This document shows, in pieces, positions 22,125 to 33,730 of a stretch of DNA of 64,000 nucleotides (positions are counted from its first letter, which is position 1; every line of letters starts with the position of its first letter). The DNA is taken from positions 54,852,707 through 54,916,706 of the forward strand of contig CM069874.1 in assembly GCA_036172665.1 (NCBI GenBank), written 5' to 3'. Origin of the DNA: Prosopocoilus inquinatus (Eukaryota; Arthropoda; Insecta; Coleoptera; Lucanidae). Under the pieces are notes generated by a model, which worked only from the letters and a program-made list of their open reading frames with translations, ran no database searches and was not told where the DNA came from. The position numbers and the translations under genes were made by a program.

Positions 22125-25100
22125 CAGGTGTCCCAGAGCTCCGTAAAAGTTCCATAACTTTCTTGCTATTCCAGGTATCGACTCGGATTTTTTTTTTTTG
22201 TATAATAGAAGCGCTTCCATTGCACATTTTAAAATTATTTTCGTTTGTATACCGGGTGTCCAAGTATTATAAAAATATTAAAGTTACGTTTTTTTAAATT
22301 GAAACACCCCATTTTGACTTCATTTTTGGATTCCACACTAAATTCTGCGTTAAATTTATTTGAGTCATTTTTACGTATCAATCATACCTTTTGATGTGAG
22401 TCAATTTTTTCTTGAAAATTTCCGGATGCAAGGTTCCATTCAAAAAATCGTAACTTCTAAACCACAAAAGATAACGCAACCGATTTTTTTTTCAATCAAT
22501 GCCAAGTCTGTGGCCAATCTTTTGAGATCAAACCGAGTTGTGAAGGGGTGTTCCAGGGCTTGCTACGATTCTTTGAATATGAATAATTATAAATAACAAA
22601 AACTCAATATTCTTCAAATAAAACAACATGTATATTTTCACACCATACCATAGCGTTTTTGACAAGCTTTTCCACGTGAACTGGGAGGATAATTTCAAAA
22701 TTAAAGCCGCAGTCCTACTGCTGGATCGCGAATAATCATGCACAACGAATAAAATATTAAACCAATGAAATTCGCACTTTTTGACGCAGTATATCCGTAA
22801 CTAATGCGGCGTTGTTTATTAAGTATTTACGTCTAAAAATTACTATTTTCTCAATAACTGGTTAAATATCAGAATTGGACCCTACAAGCTATATAATAAT
22901 AATAATAATAATAATAATATTTATTGCTTCCATTAGACCTTGATACATGGTATTGGATTAGTCAGTAGCATAAATACATGTAAGAAAATGCCTTAAAAAA
23001 ATGTATCGAAATCAGTGATATAAAATAAGTAAGTATACGTACATCACAGACAAATAATTTAATTAATTTCATTTAAAACGAGGTCCTGCATAAATTCATC
23101 GAACGAATAATAACACTTATTAATTAATAACTGAGCAATATTTTGTTTGAAATTACTGACACTTAAAGACTTATAGTGAAATTTTATTTTATGACGTGAT
23201 GGCTAGATACTTCGGTGACTTTTTGAAAAATGATAGATTGTGTTTTGGTATCTCTAATACAGATCCATTTCGAGTGTCATAACAATGATGAGAGTTCAAC
23301 CTAGACCAGTGAGTTGCATTTCTTTTCGCATACAAGAGCAACTGGAAAATGAAAATACTTGACACTGTCATTATCTGCCACTTTCTAAATAAATTACGAC
23401 AGCTTGTTTTACAGTTTACTCCTTCCATAAAACGCAAAGCTCGTTTTTATAGGAGAAAAATTCGTTCGACATCCCTTCCTAAACCCCAAGCTAAAATGCC
23501 GTATGACAGCACTGAATGAAAGTTAGAAAAGTAGTATATTCTTAGTATAAACGGATTTACAGATCTTTTTAGATGTTTTAATGTATAGCATAAATGCGCT
23601 AGTTTATTGCATAGCATGTCAGTGTGTTGAAACCATTTATATTTAGTGTCAATAACAATACCTAGGAATTTAGCCTGCTCAACTCGCGCTATACTGTTTT
23701 TATTGTAACGAATCAATAAACTGTGGTCTCAGTCTCGTGATACAGAGAAATTTATATAAACCGATTTTTTTTTTGTATTTAAGACTAATTCATTTTCCAA
23801 ATAATAGTCTTCAGTGATAAGCAAATTTGAATTTGCTTTTGCTGTCACTTGAATACTATTTGTGTCCTGAACAAATAAAGAGGTATCGTGTGCAAAAATC
23901 ACGACGTCACTTAACGGAAAGTCATTCACATACAAAATATACAAAAGTGGTCCGAGGACAGAACCTTGAGGAATACCTCGATTTATAGTTAATACATTCG
24001 ATTTAGTTCTGTTTAATGCAACATAATGTTTCCTATCCTTTAAATAACTCCTGAACCATTCTAATGCTAAACCTCTTATACCGTATGTGTACAGTTTATT
24101 GAGTAATATTTGATGATGTACAACGTCAAAAACCTTACTAAGGTCTACAAATAAGCCCAAACATGTGTTGCCTTTATGTAAATTGACATATAATTCATTT
24201 AGGAATTTTAAAATAGCCGTTGTAGTGGAAACCGAACTGAGTTTTATTGAGTAAGTTATGTTTGTCCAGGAAGCGCATTAATTTTACACTAACAGTTTTT
24301 TCTATTATTTTTGAAAAGCAGCTTAATAAAGAAATGGGTTGATAATTTTCGATTAATTCTTTAGAATCTTTTTTATGCAAAGGTGTAATTTCTACCATTT
24401 TTAATTTATCTGGAAAGATACCCTGAGAAAATGAATTATTTATTATTGCAGTCAAAGGAGTAACTATTTCTTTTATACATTGATTAATTATAAATGGGCT
24501 AATTCCGTCACTTCCAGGAGTATAATTTGTTTTAAACGATGACACCATATTCAAAATATCTTTTTCAATAATGGGACCTAAGAAAAATGAAAAATTATTA
24601 TGCGATATATTTACAGCAGACACATTTTTGTCACTTCCTACTAAGTCGCGAATGACACCATTTGCTTTGTTTAGAGAAGTGGCAATATTGTTAAAATATA
24701 AATTGAAATGATTAGAGATTAGAGATGGGTTTGTTATTTTTTTATTATCAATTTTCAGATGTATGTTTTTCTGTGGTATTTTACTTTTACGAGAATTTAT
24801 GATATCGCATGCAGTTTTAGATTTATGTCTGGATCCAAGCAATAATTTGTTGTAATACATTTGTTTGGCTTTTTTTTATAACATTTTTGTAGACTTTCTT
24901 GTATTTTGTGTAATATTCTTTCACTGTTACATTACCATTTAACTGCAAAAAATATAAGTTTTTTAAGTTTTTAGTTGATATTTTTATACCTTTCGTTAAC
25001 CATTTTGGAGTATGTACTTGTTTGTTAGAGTTATATTTCCAGGGGAAATATTTAGCATAAGTATCCACTACAACATTTATGAATTCGCCTTACTGCTCGT

Positions 25101-26178
25101 TCACACAAGTACAATTTATCACTTTATCCCAGTTTGTCTGAGCTAGCAATGTTTTGAATTTTTCTAAATTGAAATTGTTTTTTATCTGACGATATAGAAT
25201 TGTTTCATTTGTAGTAGGCGTTAACTCTGAATATAAAACATTTGTACTGCATGGTCTGATATACCATTGTGAATTACTGTACTCTTACTGAGTTCTACCG
25301 GATGTGAAGTACAAATATTGTCCATTTAATATTTATGTTAAAATTATAATTATAATATAGTCATTATCAGATTTGCTTGCAATTTGTAAAGCTTGATTCA
25401 ATTTATTTAAAAAAATATCAAAATTACCGTTTGGACTTCTATATACAACTAGAACGATCAAGTTAGTATTTTCAATAGCAAATTTATTTGCTGCACATTC
25501 AAAATGCAACTCAGTAGATAAATCTCTTATAGCATCAATGTTATTACGCTCTACGTGGTTTTTCGCCAAAATAGCAACGCCACCGTGTAGGTGTATTTTT
25601 CTGCTATAGTGATTCGCAACGTAAAAATATATATCATTGAATGGCTTATCCAAAAAGCTATAGACTGGTGTAAAGATATGCAGGGTGTTCTGTTTGAAAA
25701 AATGGAGTTTTTGTTATTTATAATTATTCATACTCAAAAATCGTAGCAAGCCTTGGAACGTCCCTTCACGATTTGGGTTGATCTCGAAAGATTGGTTACA
25801 GCCTTGGCATTGACTGCAAAAAAAAATCGATTATTTTAGTGGTTTAAAAGTTACGATTTTTTGAATGGAACCTTGCATCCGGGAATTTTCAAGAAAAACT
25901 TGACTCACATCAAAAAGTATGATTGATACGTAAAAATGACTCAAATAAATTTAACGCAGAATTTGGTGTAGAATCCAAATATGAAGTCAAAATGGGGTGT
26001 TTCGATAAAAAGAAAAACTAACTTTAATATTTTTATAATTCTTGGACACCCTGTATACAAACAAAAATCATTTTAGAGTGAGCAATGGAAGCAGTCCTAT
26101 TATACAAAAAAAAAATTCGAATCGATACCCGGAATAGTAAGAAAGTTATGGAACTTTTACGGAGCTCTGGGACACCTG
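22125..26178. mobile_element. Long inverted-repeat element, CAGGTGTCCCAGAGCTCCG ends
   Basis: The outer ends CAGGTGTCCCAGAGCTCCG (22125) and its complement (26178) follow TA on the left and TA/TG on the right. Arms of about 480 bp (22125-22610 and 25690-26178) are inverted copies; each contains an internal gtataccgggtgtccaag / ttggacaccctgtatac pair. The interior is a minus-strand non-LTR retrotransposon, so that insertion landed between the arms. No transposase. Confidence 0.82.
22893..25653 (-). pseudogene. CR1/Jockey-like non-LTR retrotransposon ORF2 (endonuclease + RT)
   Basis: The copy reads right to left. An AP-endonuclease part (25653-25333) has HGGVAILAKNHV and VVYRSPNGNFDIF; the catalytic GDFN and SDH blocks are lost. 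A linker follows (25068-24823, TPKWLTKGIK), then RT: KTNYTPGSDGISPF, EITPLHKKD, NYQPISLLSCFSKIIEK, LFVDLSKVFDVVHH, GIPQGSVLGPLLYI. Motif C is FAHDTS, so one of the two catalytic Asp residues is His. The end has FLGIVIDTKYKW and a YDTRNGSVLEIPKH tail. Frameshifts lie near 24830, 24190, 23725 and 23440. The 3' end is an (ATT)n tail (plus-strand (TAA)n at 22893-22919). Dead, nearly full-length ORF2; ORF1 not seen. Confidence 0.88.
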
Positions 26179-27475
26179 TATGTTCGCCCAACTTATCAAA
26201 CTTACTATTTTATTCTCTTTTTCTAGCTTCCCCACATTGTTCATTTTATTGCTATTAAAGCATTACACTTGCTTTTGTGTTCTTTCCTTCCAAACTAGTC
26301 TCATCCCTCATCCCTTATTGCCCAACAATCATTGTAGTGCTGGGTGGCTGTGGAAACAACAACTACACCTGTCATTTCTTTTTCTGCTTATACTTAAATA
26401 CTAGGTGCTTTCTTTCGCTCACAAAATCGTTATCCAAACTTGTTTTGATTCAAAAATAGACGTTCTTTTCTTTGAATCTCTCTCTAATCTAAAAAAACTT
26501 GTTTGGATTGAATTATGATTATTTACAAAAATCAATCAAAAATTCAAGTCAGGTGTTTTGTTGCAACAACTACGAAATTCAGGTCGAAACCATTCAAAAC
26601 ACGATTCAAACTTTTAAGCGAAAGAAAGCACCTACTGTCAAGACTTATTCTACCCCTAGCTTATCTAATGTCTTAATTTCTGATGCTTCCATATTTGACT
26701 TGGATTCTTGGTTTTCTGTTTGTTTATAAACACTTTCACTCCATGGTTATTAGTAGTGACTGGTAAGTCGACGTATTCCTTCGAGGGAATGTTAGTAGAG
26801 CTCATTTGCAATTGATTTGACCATATTATCCATTATACAAAATGGAATACTTAATGAGATATTTTAAATTTTGTGTGTTCCTTAGAAATACGCTCCCTAT
26901 TAACATTTATTTAACATTACTCAGTATAAAAGTTTTTCTTAATATTTATGTTTTCCTGGTTGGACTAAATAATAGTACGTACTACGAACAAACATTAAGT
27001 TAAAAACTTTAATAAGTTTAAAATACAGTGGCTGAAAAGACACTTCTCTAAAAGAAAATCCAACCTATTTGAACATTCATTCTAACTTATTTCCAAAATT
27101 TGGTAATACAATCAACTTGCAAATTACTCTAAAACCTTCTCTGATTTGTTGCCTTTCGAATGAGGGTATTAAGTTTTAGCAAAAATCTGTATACATCATA
27201 TTTCCATCAAATAATAATTATTAAGTACGGGATAGAATATTCATTGTTTTCAATTTAAGAGGATAACTGCTTCTGTTAGTATTAGTTTTCTATAAACTTC
27301 AGTTGAGAAGTCCCTTAAAAAGTCCCGTGACGTCACAAAATTGGAAATTAATCAAAATTGTTGCAGTGTAAGCTAAAAGCTTGAATTTTTCAGTTTTTAA
27401 CTGTAGCTGATTCCTCAGGACCAAAGAAAATTAACTGAAAGGTGATTTTCTTGAACATTCATTCTGATTCATTTT
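26179..27475. other. Gene-free region with a weak inverted repeat
   Basis: aggtgctttctttcgct at about 26403 and its complement at 26619-26635 form an inverted pair around ~200 bp, possibly an old MITE. Nothing else recognised, apart from the empty-site paralogue at 27063-27140. Confidence 0.45.
27063..27140. repeat. Paralogous empty site for the 504-bp PLE insertion
   Basis: Sequence gaacattcattctaactt through caacttgcaaattactc matches the left flank (27453-27488) and right flank (28006-28040) of the PLE insertion without the insertion between. It shows the state before insertion. Confidence 0.75.
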
Positions 27476-27556
27476 CAAAGTTTTATAAGTTGGTTCTTGT
27501 CCGATGAAAATTATAAGCACAAAGTTTTGAACCGGACAGAAATATGATGGGAAAAC

Positions 27557-27598
27557 ACTCAACGTTTCGCTATAGATTTATAGCTTCTTCAGGAGTGA
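27557..27598 (-). ncRNA. Hammerhead ribozyme, left arm of PLE palindrome
   Basis: Minus strand: cactc (27598-27594), CTGAAGA (27593-27587), helix II agctat/atagc (27586-27570), GAAAC (27569-27565), GTT (27564-27562), gagtg (27561-27557). Helix I is a perfect 5 bp and the core is canonical. Helix III has no loop. Confidence 0.87.
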
Positions 27599-27899
27599 AA
27601 AAAGTAAATAAACATGTCTTCAAGAGAAAACAAGTCGTCAAGAGAAACGAAAAGGAAACATGATTTTAAAGTAAAATACGAGGTTTCCGGAATAAAGGTA
27701 AAAGTAACTTGAACTATTTTTTTTTTAATTAACAGATCTATATCCTATTTAAATATAGATCTGTCAATTAAAAAAAAATGAGTTGTAGTTACTTTTACCT
27801 TTATTCCGGAAACCTCGTATTTTAGTTTAAAATCATGTTTCCTTTTCGTCTCTCTTGACGACTTGTTTTCTCTTGAAGACTTGTTTATTTACTTTTTTT

Positions 27900-27941
27900 C
27901 ACTCCTGAAGAAGCTATAAATCTATAGCGAAACGTTGAGTG
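27900..27941 (+). ncRNA. Hammerhead ribozyme, right arm of PLE palindrome
   Basis: Plus strand: cactc (27900-27904), CTGAAGA (27905-27911), helix II agctataaatctatagc (27912-27928), GAAAC (27929-27933), GTT (27934-27936), gagtg (27937-27941). Identical in core and helices to the left-arm copy, in opposite orientation. Confidence 0.87.
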
Positions 27942-28005
27942 GTTTCCCATCATATTTCTGTCCGGTTCAAGATTAAAAAAACTTTGTACGTACAAAGTTT
28001 TATAA

Positions 28006-28929
28006 TACAATCAGCTTGCAAATTATTCCAAAAACTTCTTTCATTTCTTGCCTTTTTTTTAGTGAAAGTATTTTACTTCCGTTAATAGTATAACAATATT
28101 AGACGGATGTATGGATTTCAGTCTCGTTTTTATTACACAGCAGATAGACTAATAAATAAAATTCAATAAATTTATAGTCCACATTTTTAACTATGCTTGA
28201 TTTTCGAAATGGTTCCCTCTGGCTCGTATGCAAAGTCTTAAAATACTTTCTAAGGCTTTGAGGCATGTGCCGATTCCGTGGCTATAAAGCATGTAGACAG
28301 TTTCCTGTTATCGTTCAGGTATTGCTTCGAAAAAATAATTATCATTTATTAGTTTAATTAATTAATTAATTATAAACAGTTGCCAAACACATTAAATATG
28401 AAAACAACCCTATGTTTTTTTATGTTTCCCTAGTTGTAAATTGACATTAAATTACCCTTTTTTATTCTTCTTCTTTTGAAGTAGAAAAAATATAGAATGA
28501 AGTATATCTACGCAGTTGAAATCCTAAGATCATCATGTTTATATGACAGCCGCTTTATTACTTCATTTTTCTTTAATTAATTTAATTTTTCGCAAATTAT
28601 CAGATTAAGATCAGTTTCTCCAGCGTTTTGAGGATGCGCTCTCTTATGGCTCTATAAACGTCCTCTAAGGTAAAGGTATAATATATTTATGAGCGATTAT
28701 ACATCTGGTTAGTTAGTTCAGCGAGCCACTCATTTGTTTTATAGTTCTGCATAGTTAATGAAACTTAGGTAGTTTAAGTTTAGTGTTGTTTTATTGTAAT
28801 TCTAAACGCTCGTCTAATAATCGGTTTGACGCCTAACTTCTCTCTAAAGAATTTATGACCAGTTACACCAAATACTTAAGCAGAGCTTAAATTTAAGCCT
28901 CGCTTATAATGTGACATTTGAATTACATA
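28006..28929. other. Gene-free region upstream of a non-LTR element
   Basis: No conserved coding signal. Part of 28600-28930 may be the degraded 5' region of the retrotransposon that follows. Confidence 0.35.
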
Positions 28930-28959
28930 ATATTAGCAGAAAATAAATAAATTCCTCTG

Positions 28960-30640
28960 CTCTCTCAAATGCACTTGTGACTCAAGATGAAATATTGTTT
29001 TTACTTGGTAAAATCGATACTACTAAATCATATGGCCCCGATGGAATAAATCCTTTGTTTATAAAAGAATGCAGATAAGTCTTAGCATATCCGTTGTCTT
29101 TGATATATAATATATCTCTTTCCACGGATGTTTTCCCCAGTCAATGGAAATTAGCTTATATAACCCCAATTCACAAATCTGGTTACAAACAATTCGTTAA
29201 AAACTATAGACCTATCTCAAAATTAAGTATCTTTGGCAAAGTATTTGAATCAGTTATTAATTCCAAGCGTCTAAACCATTTAAATCCTTATCTTTGCCAG
29301 AATCAACACGGTTTTGTATCGAAAAGATCTACTACCACTAAGGCCCAGTTTTACAATTGCAGCTCAACGTTGAGCTGAGGTTTAAACCCTTAGCGACAAT
29401 TACTTCAACAATTGTTGTGAAGGATTTAAGCTTCGGCTCAAAGTTAAACCGTCATTGTAAAACTGGGCCTTACCTGTTATGCTTTGTCAGTAGAGTCATT
29501 GACACCTTTAACAAGCGTAAGCAGCTAGATGTAGTTTGTACAGATTTCTCAAAAGCTTTCGACAAAGTTAATCACAATATACTGATCGATAAGTTATACC
29601 ATTACGGCGTTTCTGGCTTCTTTTTGTCTTGGATTAGATCTTGTCTCAACAATAAAATCCAAAAAGTAGTAATTGCAGGCTGTTACTCCGATGAAATATT
29701 GGTCACATCAGGCGTTCCCCAAGGCTCACATCTTGGACCCACTTTGTTTTTGGTTCTTATAAACGACCTATCTTCTTGTTTGAATTGCGAACGTCTGCTA
29801 TACGCCGACGACTTAAAACTATTTCACTGCATTTTTTCTTCATTGGACTGTAACCTTCTTCAACATAATTTAAATATTTTAAATGATTGGTGCTTACAAA
29901 ATAAGCTTTTGTTGAACGTTGACAAATGTTCGTATATGCACTACACTCTTAATAAATCTGTTATTACTAGACTATACACTGTAAATAATAACCCTCTGAA
30001 ATGTGTAACTGCAATTAAGGACCTAGGGATCACCTTTGACAACAACCTATCTTTTACCTGTCATGTAAATAATATTGTTATAAAAGCAAACACTATGCTT
30101 GGTTTCATTCTTCGGATAACCAAGCATTTCTTAGGTATTTATGCAACAAAAAGTTTATTTAGTGCATATGTCAGATCACATCTTGAATATGCAAGTATGG
30201 TTTGGTCTCCCTATTATGCAGTACATATTGCAAGGATAGAATCTATCCAGCGAAAATTCACTAGAGTCATTTGTCTGGGCATGAACGTAAGTTATGATGA
30301 CTAGACCCAACGTTTAAATTATTTATTATTCTTTAGAAGATCGGAGGAAAACAGCCTGTTTAATATCCTTATTGAACATTATAAATAAATTTGACTCCCT
30401 TTACTTAATTCAAGAACTTTGCTTTAATGTTCCTTCTAAATATCTGCGTGACAATTATCTTTTTAGGGTACCGATTTATTGTTCCAATGTCACAAACTTT
30501 TCTCCAATCCCCGGAATGATGAGAGATTATAATAATCGTATTAATGATATTGATTTACTTTTCGGACCGTTTTCTGCATTTAAACAAATTATATCAAATT
30601 TATCCCGTTTTTTCTTATTTTATATGTACCTGTTTTAGTT
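28960..30640 (+). pseudogene. CR1/Jockey-like non-LTR reverse transcriptase
   Basis: The RT begins near 28975 (LVTQDEILFLLGKIDTTKS, then YGPDGINPLFIKE). It runs through ITPIHKSGYK, NYRPISKLSIFGKVFE and HGFVSKRSTTT; a 128-bp MITE sits right after this point. It resumes with FSKAFDKVNHNILIDKL, SGVPQGSHLGPTLFLVLIN and an intact catalytic YADD in LLYADDLKLF. Then LGITFDNNLSF, the ILRITKHF region and a degraded C-terminus to about 30640. There is a stop at ~29078 and frameshifts around 30303-30372. The endonuclease and ORF1 are absent, so the copy is 5'-truncated and inactive. The 3' end is at the (AAAT)n tract. Confidence 0.9.
29342..29469. mobile_element. 128-bp palindromic MITE inside RT, TAA/TTA-flanked
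   Basis: The ends are GGCCCAGTTTTACAA and its exact complement. TAA at 29339-29341, TTA at 29470-29472. Taking out the MITE and one 3-bp copy keeps the reading frame across STTT and LLCFV of the RT, which supports a 3-bp duplication. Same family and length as 6397-6524. Confidence 0.88.
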
Positions 30641-30827
30641 TTTTAATTTTCATACTTTCAATTTTATTTTTCATATTCGCCATCGCCCGCTAACTATTTT
30701 TAGTTTTTAGTTTTACTTTACATTAATATTAGCATTCGTCGCACTTTTCTATTTTAAAGTACTTTGTGTCAGTCTATAATAGGGTAGGTTTTGCAACCTG
30801 TTGACCTGATCATGTAGTATTGATTGA

Positions 30828-30866
<39 letters not shown>
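30828..30866. repeat. (AAAT)n 3' tail of non-LTR element
   Basis: About ten AAAT units follow attgattgat, as expected for a CR1/Jockey-type 3' microsatellite tail. Confidence 0.85.
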
Positions 30867-30867
<1 letters not shown>

Positions 30868-32533
30868 ATTAGATTGGCGTAGCGATGTTTTTTTCCATCG
30901 CAGTGCAAGGTTCTGCGTACGTCTTTCATGAGCAGTGAGCGGCGGAATTGAGGTTTTTGATGATGAATGCAGGCGATTTGTATTGCCCGAGACCTTATAA
31001 GTCGTTGAATGAATGTTTATATAATATAAAATAAATTTACTTACAAGATTCCATAAAAATAATTTTAAAATAATGATTACGGTTTGAATAAGCTTAAGTA
31101 AAACCTCAGGTCATCCGCTCCTTGATCATGAGCCAACCATGCAAATTATATAACTTAATATCTAGTAATATTTATTAACAACAAATATTAATAAACGTTT
31201 TAAATTTTCTATAACAAAAATTAAACCGTGATGTTAATGTTACAGCTGCGTAAAGACAAGTATCTCTACTATTTTGGGTGATTTTAACTTTCAGTTCTTA
31301 ATACGTGTAATGCATTGCAAAATTAATACATAATACCATTTATGCCGCTACTATTAACTATAAGATTAGTTAATTAATTTTAATTCATGATAATACCTCC
31401 TTGGTAAACTTTAAACAACAAAATTATTAAAATTATTAATCATTCACGGCAGTGACCTTGGAAGATGGAACATGTTCCGGGTATCAAATAAAATATTCGA
31501 ATGCATATAAATTACTTAAGAATTATTATTGTTTATTACGACCTTTGGTGATAAGTCTTCTTTGGACCCCTTAGGCCGCTGCCACCCTGGTGTATTTGCA
31601 AACACAAAGTACAGGTTTTTTTTTTGTTTTTCCTGAACATTTTATCTGAGTGGACTTACCTGGTTATTGCTTTCAGGCCCTCAATTGGTAAACAGACGAG
31701 TAAGCTAGCAAGCAAATAAGCAAACTCAAAATAAAAACACGAAACAGAATTCAATACGTGTTTGCTTACCTTTTAGAACGCGAATTTGATTGGAGAGACG
31801 TTACAAAAAGGCATGACTGTAAAAATCTTCATTAAAATAAGTCTTAAGTATAAGTACGTACATACATTACAATTATTAATACATTTTTTTAATAGTTAAT
31901 ACTCATGTAATAAAGAAACTGAAAGAAAAACAAACCGCAACAGTACAAAAGCTGTGAAGGAATTCAAAAGACCGAAACCTGAAAGAATTATAAAGGTTTG
32001 TCTCATATAATTGACCAATTTCCTGTCATTGCCAGTTTTGTTGAATGCTAAAGCTTTGGAAGCTTCAAGAATATTTAAAATTTATATAATATTAATTTAT
32101 AATAATAGTTTATTTCTATTTGGTGTAATAACATAAGCGCATATTCTCCAACTTACATTTTTTTTTAGTGTGAAAAACGCCATTTCGATAATTGTCCCAA
32201 TCTATAATAGTCGCTAAAAATAGCTCCCTGTTTTTTTAGCCAGTCCTATTTGTCATTTTCTTTATTGATCAGTACTTCAAGTAGAATATGTGCTTAAAAT
32301 AATATAAACCTTTAAAATCGCATTGCTGCAGTTTTTTTTTGCTCTAATAAAATCCTAAATATTGTCCTCTGTAAGTTTGTTATTTCGGCAATGTCAAAGT
32401 TAAAGTGCCAGAACAAGTAAAATATTCATATTGTTGTTAGCAATAAATGAAATTGGCGTCCTGTTTGTTAAGTTATGAAAAACGTGGTATTTTATCGGGT
32501 TTTTAGGACAAACAAATTGATTTCTAAATCATT
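30867..32533. other. Gene-free AT-rich region
   Basis: No coding frames of note, no tRNA or rRNA signal and no clear repeat ends were seen. Confidence 0.45.
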
Positions 32534-32577
32534 CAGCTGACCAGTTTCGGTTTTATTTTAAACCTTCCTCAGAGCCT
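32534..32577 (-). ncRNA. Hammerhead ribozyme, 2-nt helix III loop, antisense to PLE
   Basis: Minus strand: helix I ggct (32576-32573), CTGAGGA (32572-32566), helix II aggttt/aaaacc (32565-32549), GAAAC (32548-32544), loop TG, GTC (32541-32539), then agctg (32538-32534) closing helix I. Core fully canonical; GUC is the usual cleavage triplet. It lies just upstream of, and opposite to, the PLE coding region, as expected for an inverted 5' repeat. Confidence 0.8.
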
Positions 32578-32599
32578 AAAAAGTAACAGTGAGATTCTA

Positions 32600-33730
32600 T
32601 CAACAAATTCAATTTAAACCCTAACTGTCAAGTGCCAACCTTAACTATTATTAAAGATATTGAACACTGCATTCAGAATCAGCCCAAGGATGTTGACAGA
32701 GATTCCCTGAGGTCTACTTTCACCAACATACTAATTAACTTCCTACAATCCAACACTCACTCTTCCCTTACAGAGATTGACAGGTGGTTTAACCAATCTA
32801 GATCCTTTCTCAAAGAAAATCATAACATCATTTTAACCAGAGCAGATAAAGGTGGTGCCAGTGTGCTTTTGTTGAAAGAAGACTATAGCAAAACAGCTCA
32901 CCACATACATTGCTATCCCCCCGAAAATTTATGGCCTCCCTAAAATCCATAAACAGAACCATCCACTTCGTCCCGTAGTATCTTGTATTGGTGCTCCCAC
33001 CTTTCAATTGTCAAAATTTATTACCAAAATTCTTTCCAACTTAAATCAAAACTTTAATTTCAACATCAAAAATTCTTTTACCTTTGTACAAAAAATTAAA
33101 AACATAACAATTCCTGATAACTATATTTTAATTTCGTTAGATGTGACTTCGTTATTCACCAACATTTCAAAACAATTGGTACTCAAAAATATGAATGATG
33201 ATTGGGACCAAATACAATTCCACACAACCATACCTAAGGTAGCCTTTATCAACATGGTCGAGTTCTTGTTTGACAGCAGCTATTTTATTTTTGACAATAA
33301 ATTTTACAGACAAATTTTTGGTACCGCCATGAGCAATCCAGCTTCCCCCATTTTAGCTAACATAGTTATGAACAAATTGCTCAATTTCGTTGTACACAAC
33401 TTACCGTTTCCTATCCCCTTTCTATACTGTTATGTTGATGATATCGTTACTAGCATTCCTAGTGATTCTGTGGATTTGATTTTGTCAAGGTTTAATGAGT
33501 TTTGTGATGAATTACAATTTACAATTGAAATAGAAAATAATAAAAAACTTCCCTTCTTGGATGTGTTGCTTAAGAGATGTGACAATGGTAAGATTATCAC
33601 TGATTGGTTCATAAAGCCTACCTATGCTGGCAGAATAATTAATTACCATTCTGTACACCCTTTAAACCAAAAACTAGCAGTTTTAAAGTCCTTAAAACAC
33701 AGGGTCATGGAGCTTTCTGATCCAAATTTC
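32600..33730 (+). pseudogene. Penelope-like reverse transcriptase, internally deleted and 3'-truncated
   Basis: The first frame (to 32943) carries ADKGGASVLLLKEDY, the PLE N-terminal landmark, then is deleted and shifted into PKIYGLPKIHKQ (about 32918). The second frame (33008-33730) has SLDVTSLFTNI, FGTAMSNPASPILANI, catalytic CYVDDIV and KKLPFLDVL, then a KPTYAGRIINYHSVHP block. The protein stops matching at about 33730 (ELSDPNF), before the GIY-YIG domain, where unrelated sequence begins. It differs clearly from the PLE at 638-2893 and is nearer the one at 59521-61136 (YVDD, same FLD motif). Inactive. Confidence 0.88.

Larger units (their letters stand above)
27489..27992 (-). mobile_element. 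504-bp PLE palindrome with 13-bp target duplication
   Basis: The direct repeat caaagttttataa is at 27476-27488 and 27993-28005. Arms of about 228 bp (27516-27743, 27753-27982) pair almost perfectly around a 9-bp spacer. The unpaired tail (27489-27515) is on the left and contains cttgtccgatgaaaat, the complement of the tail at 20240-20268, so the element reads on the minus strand. Each arm has a complete hammerhead. The inner 150 bp of each arm is extra PLE sequence not present in the 200-bp copy. Confidence 0.88.
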
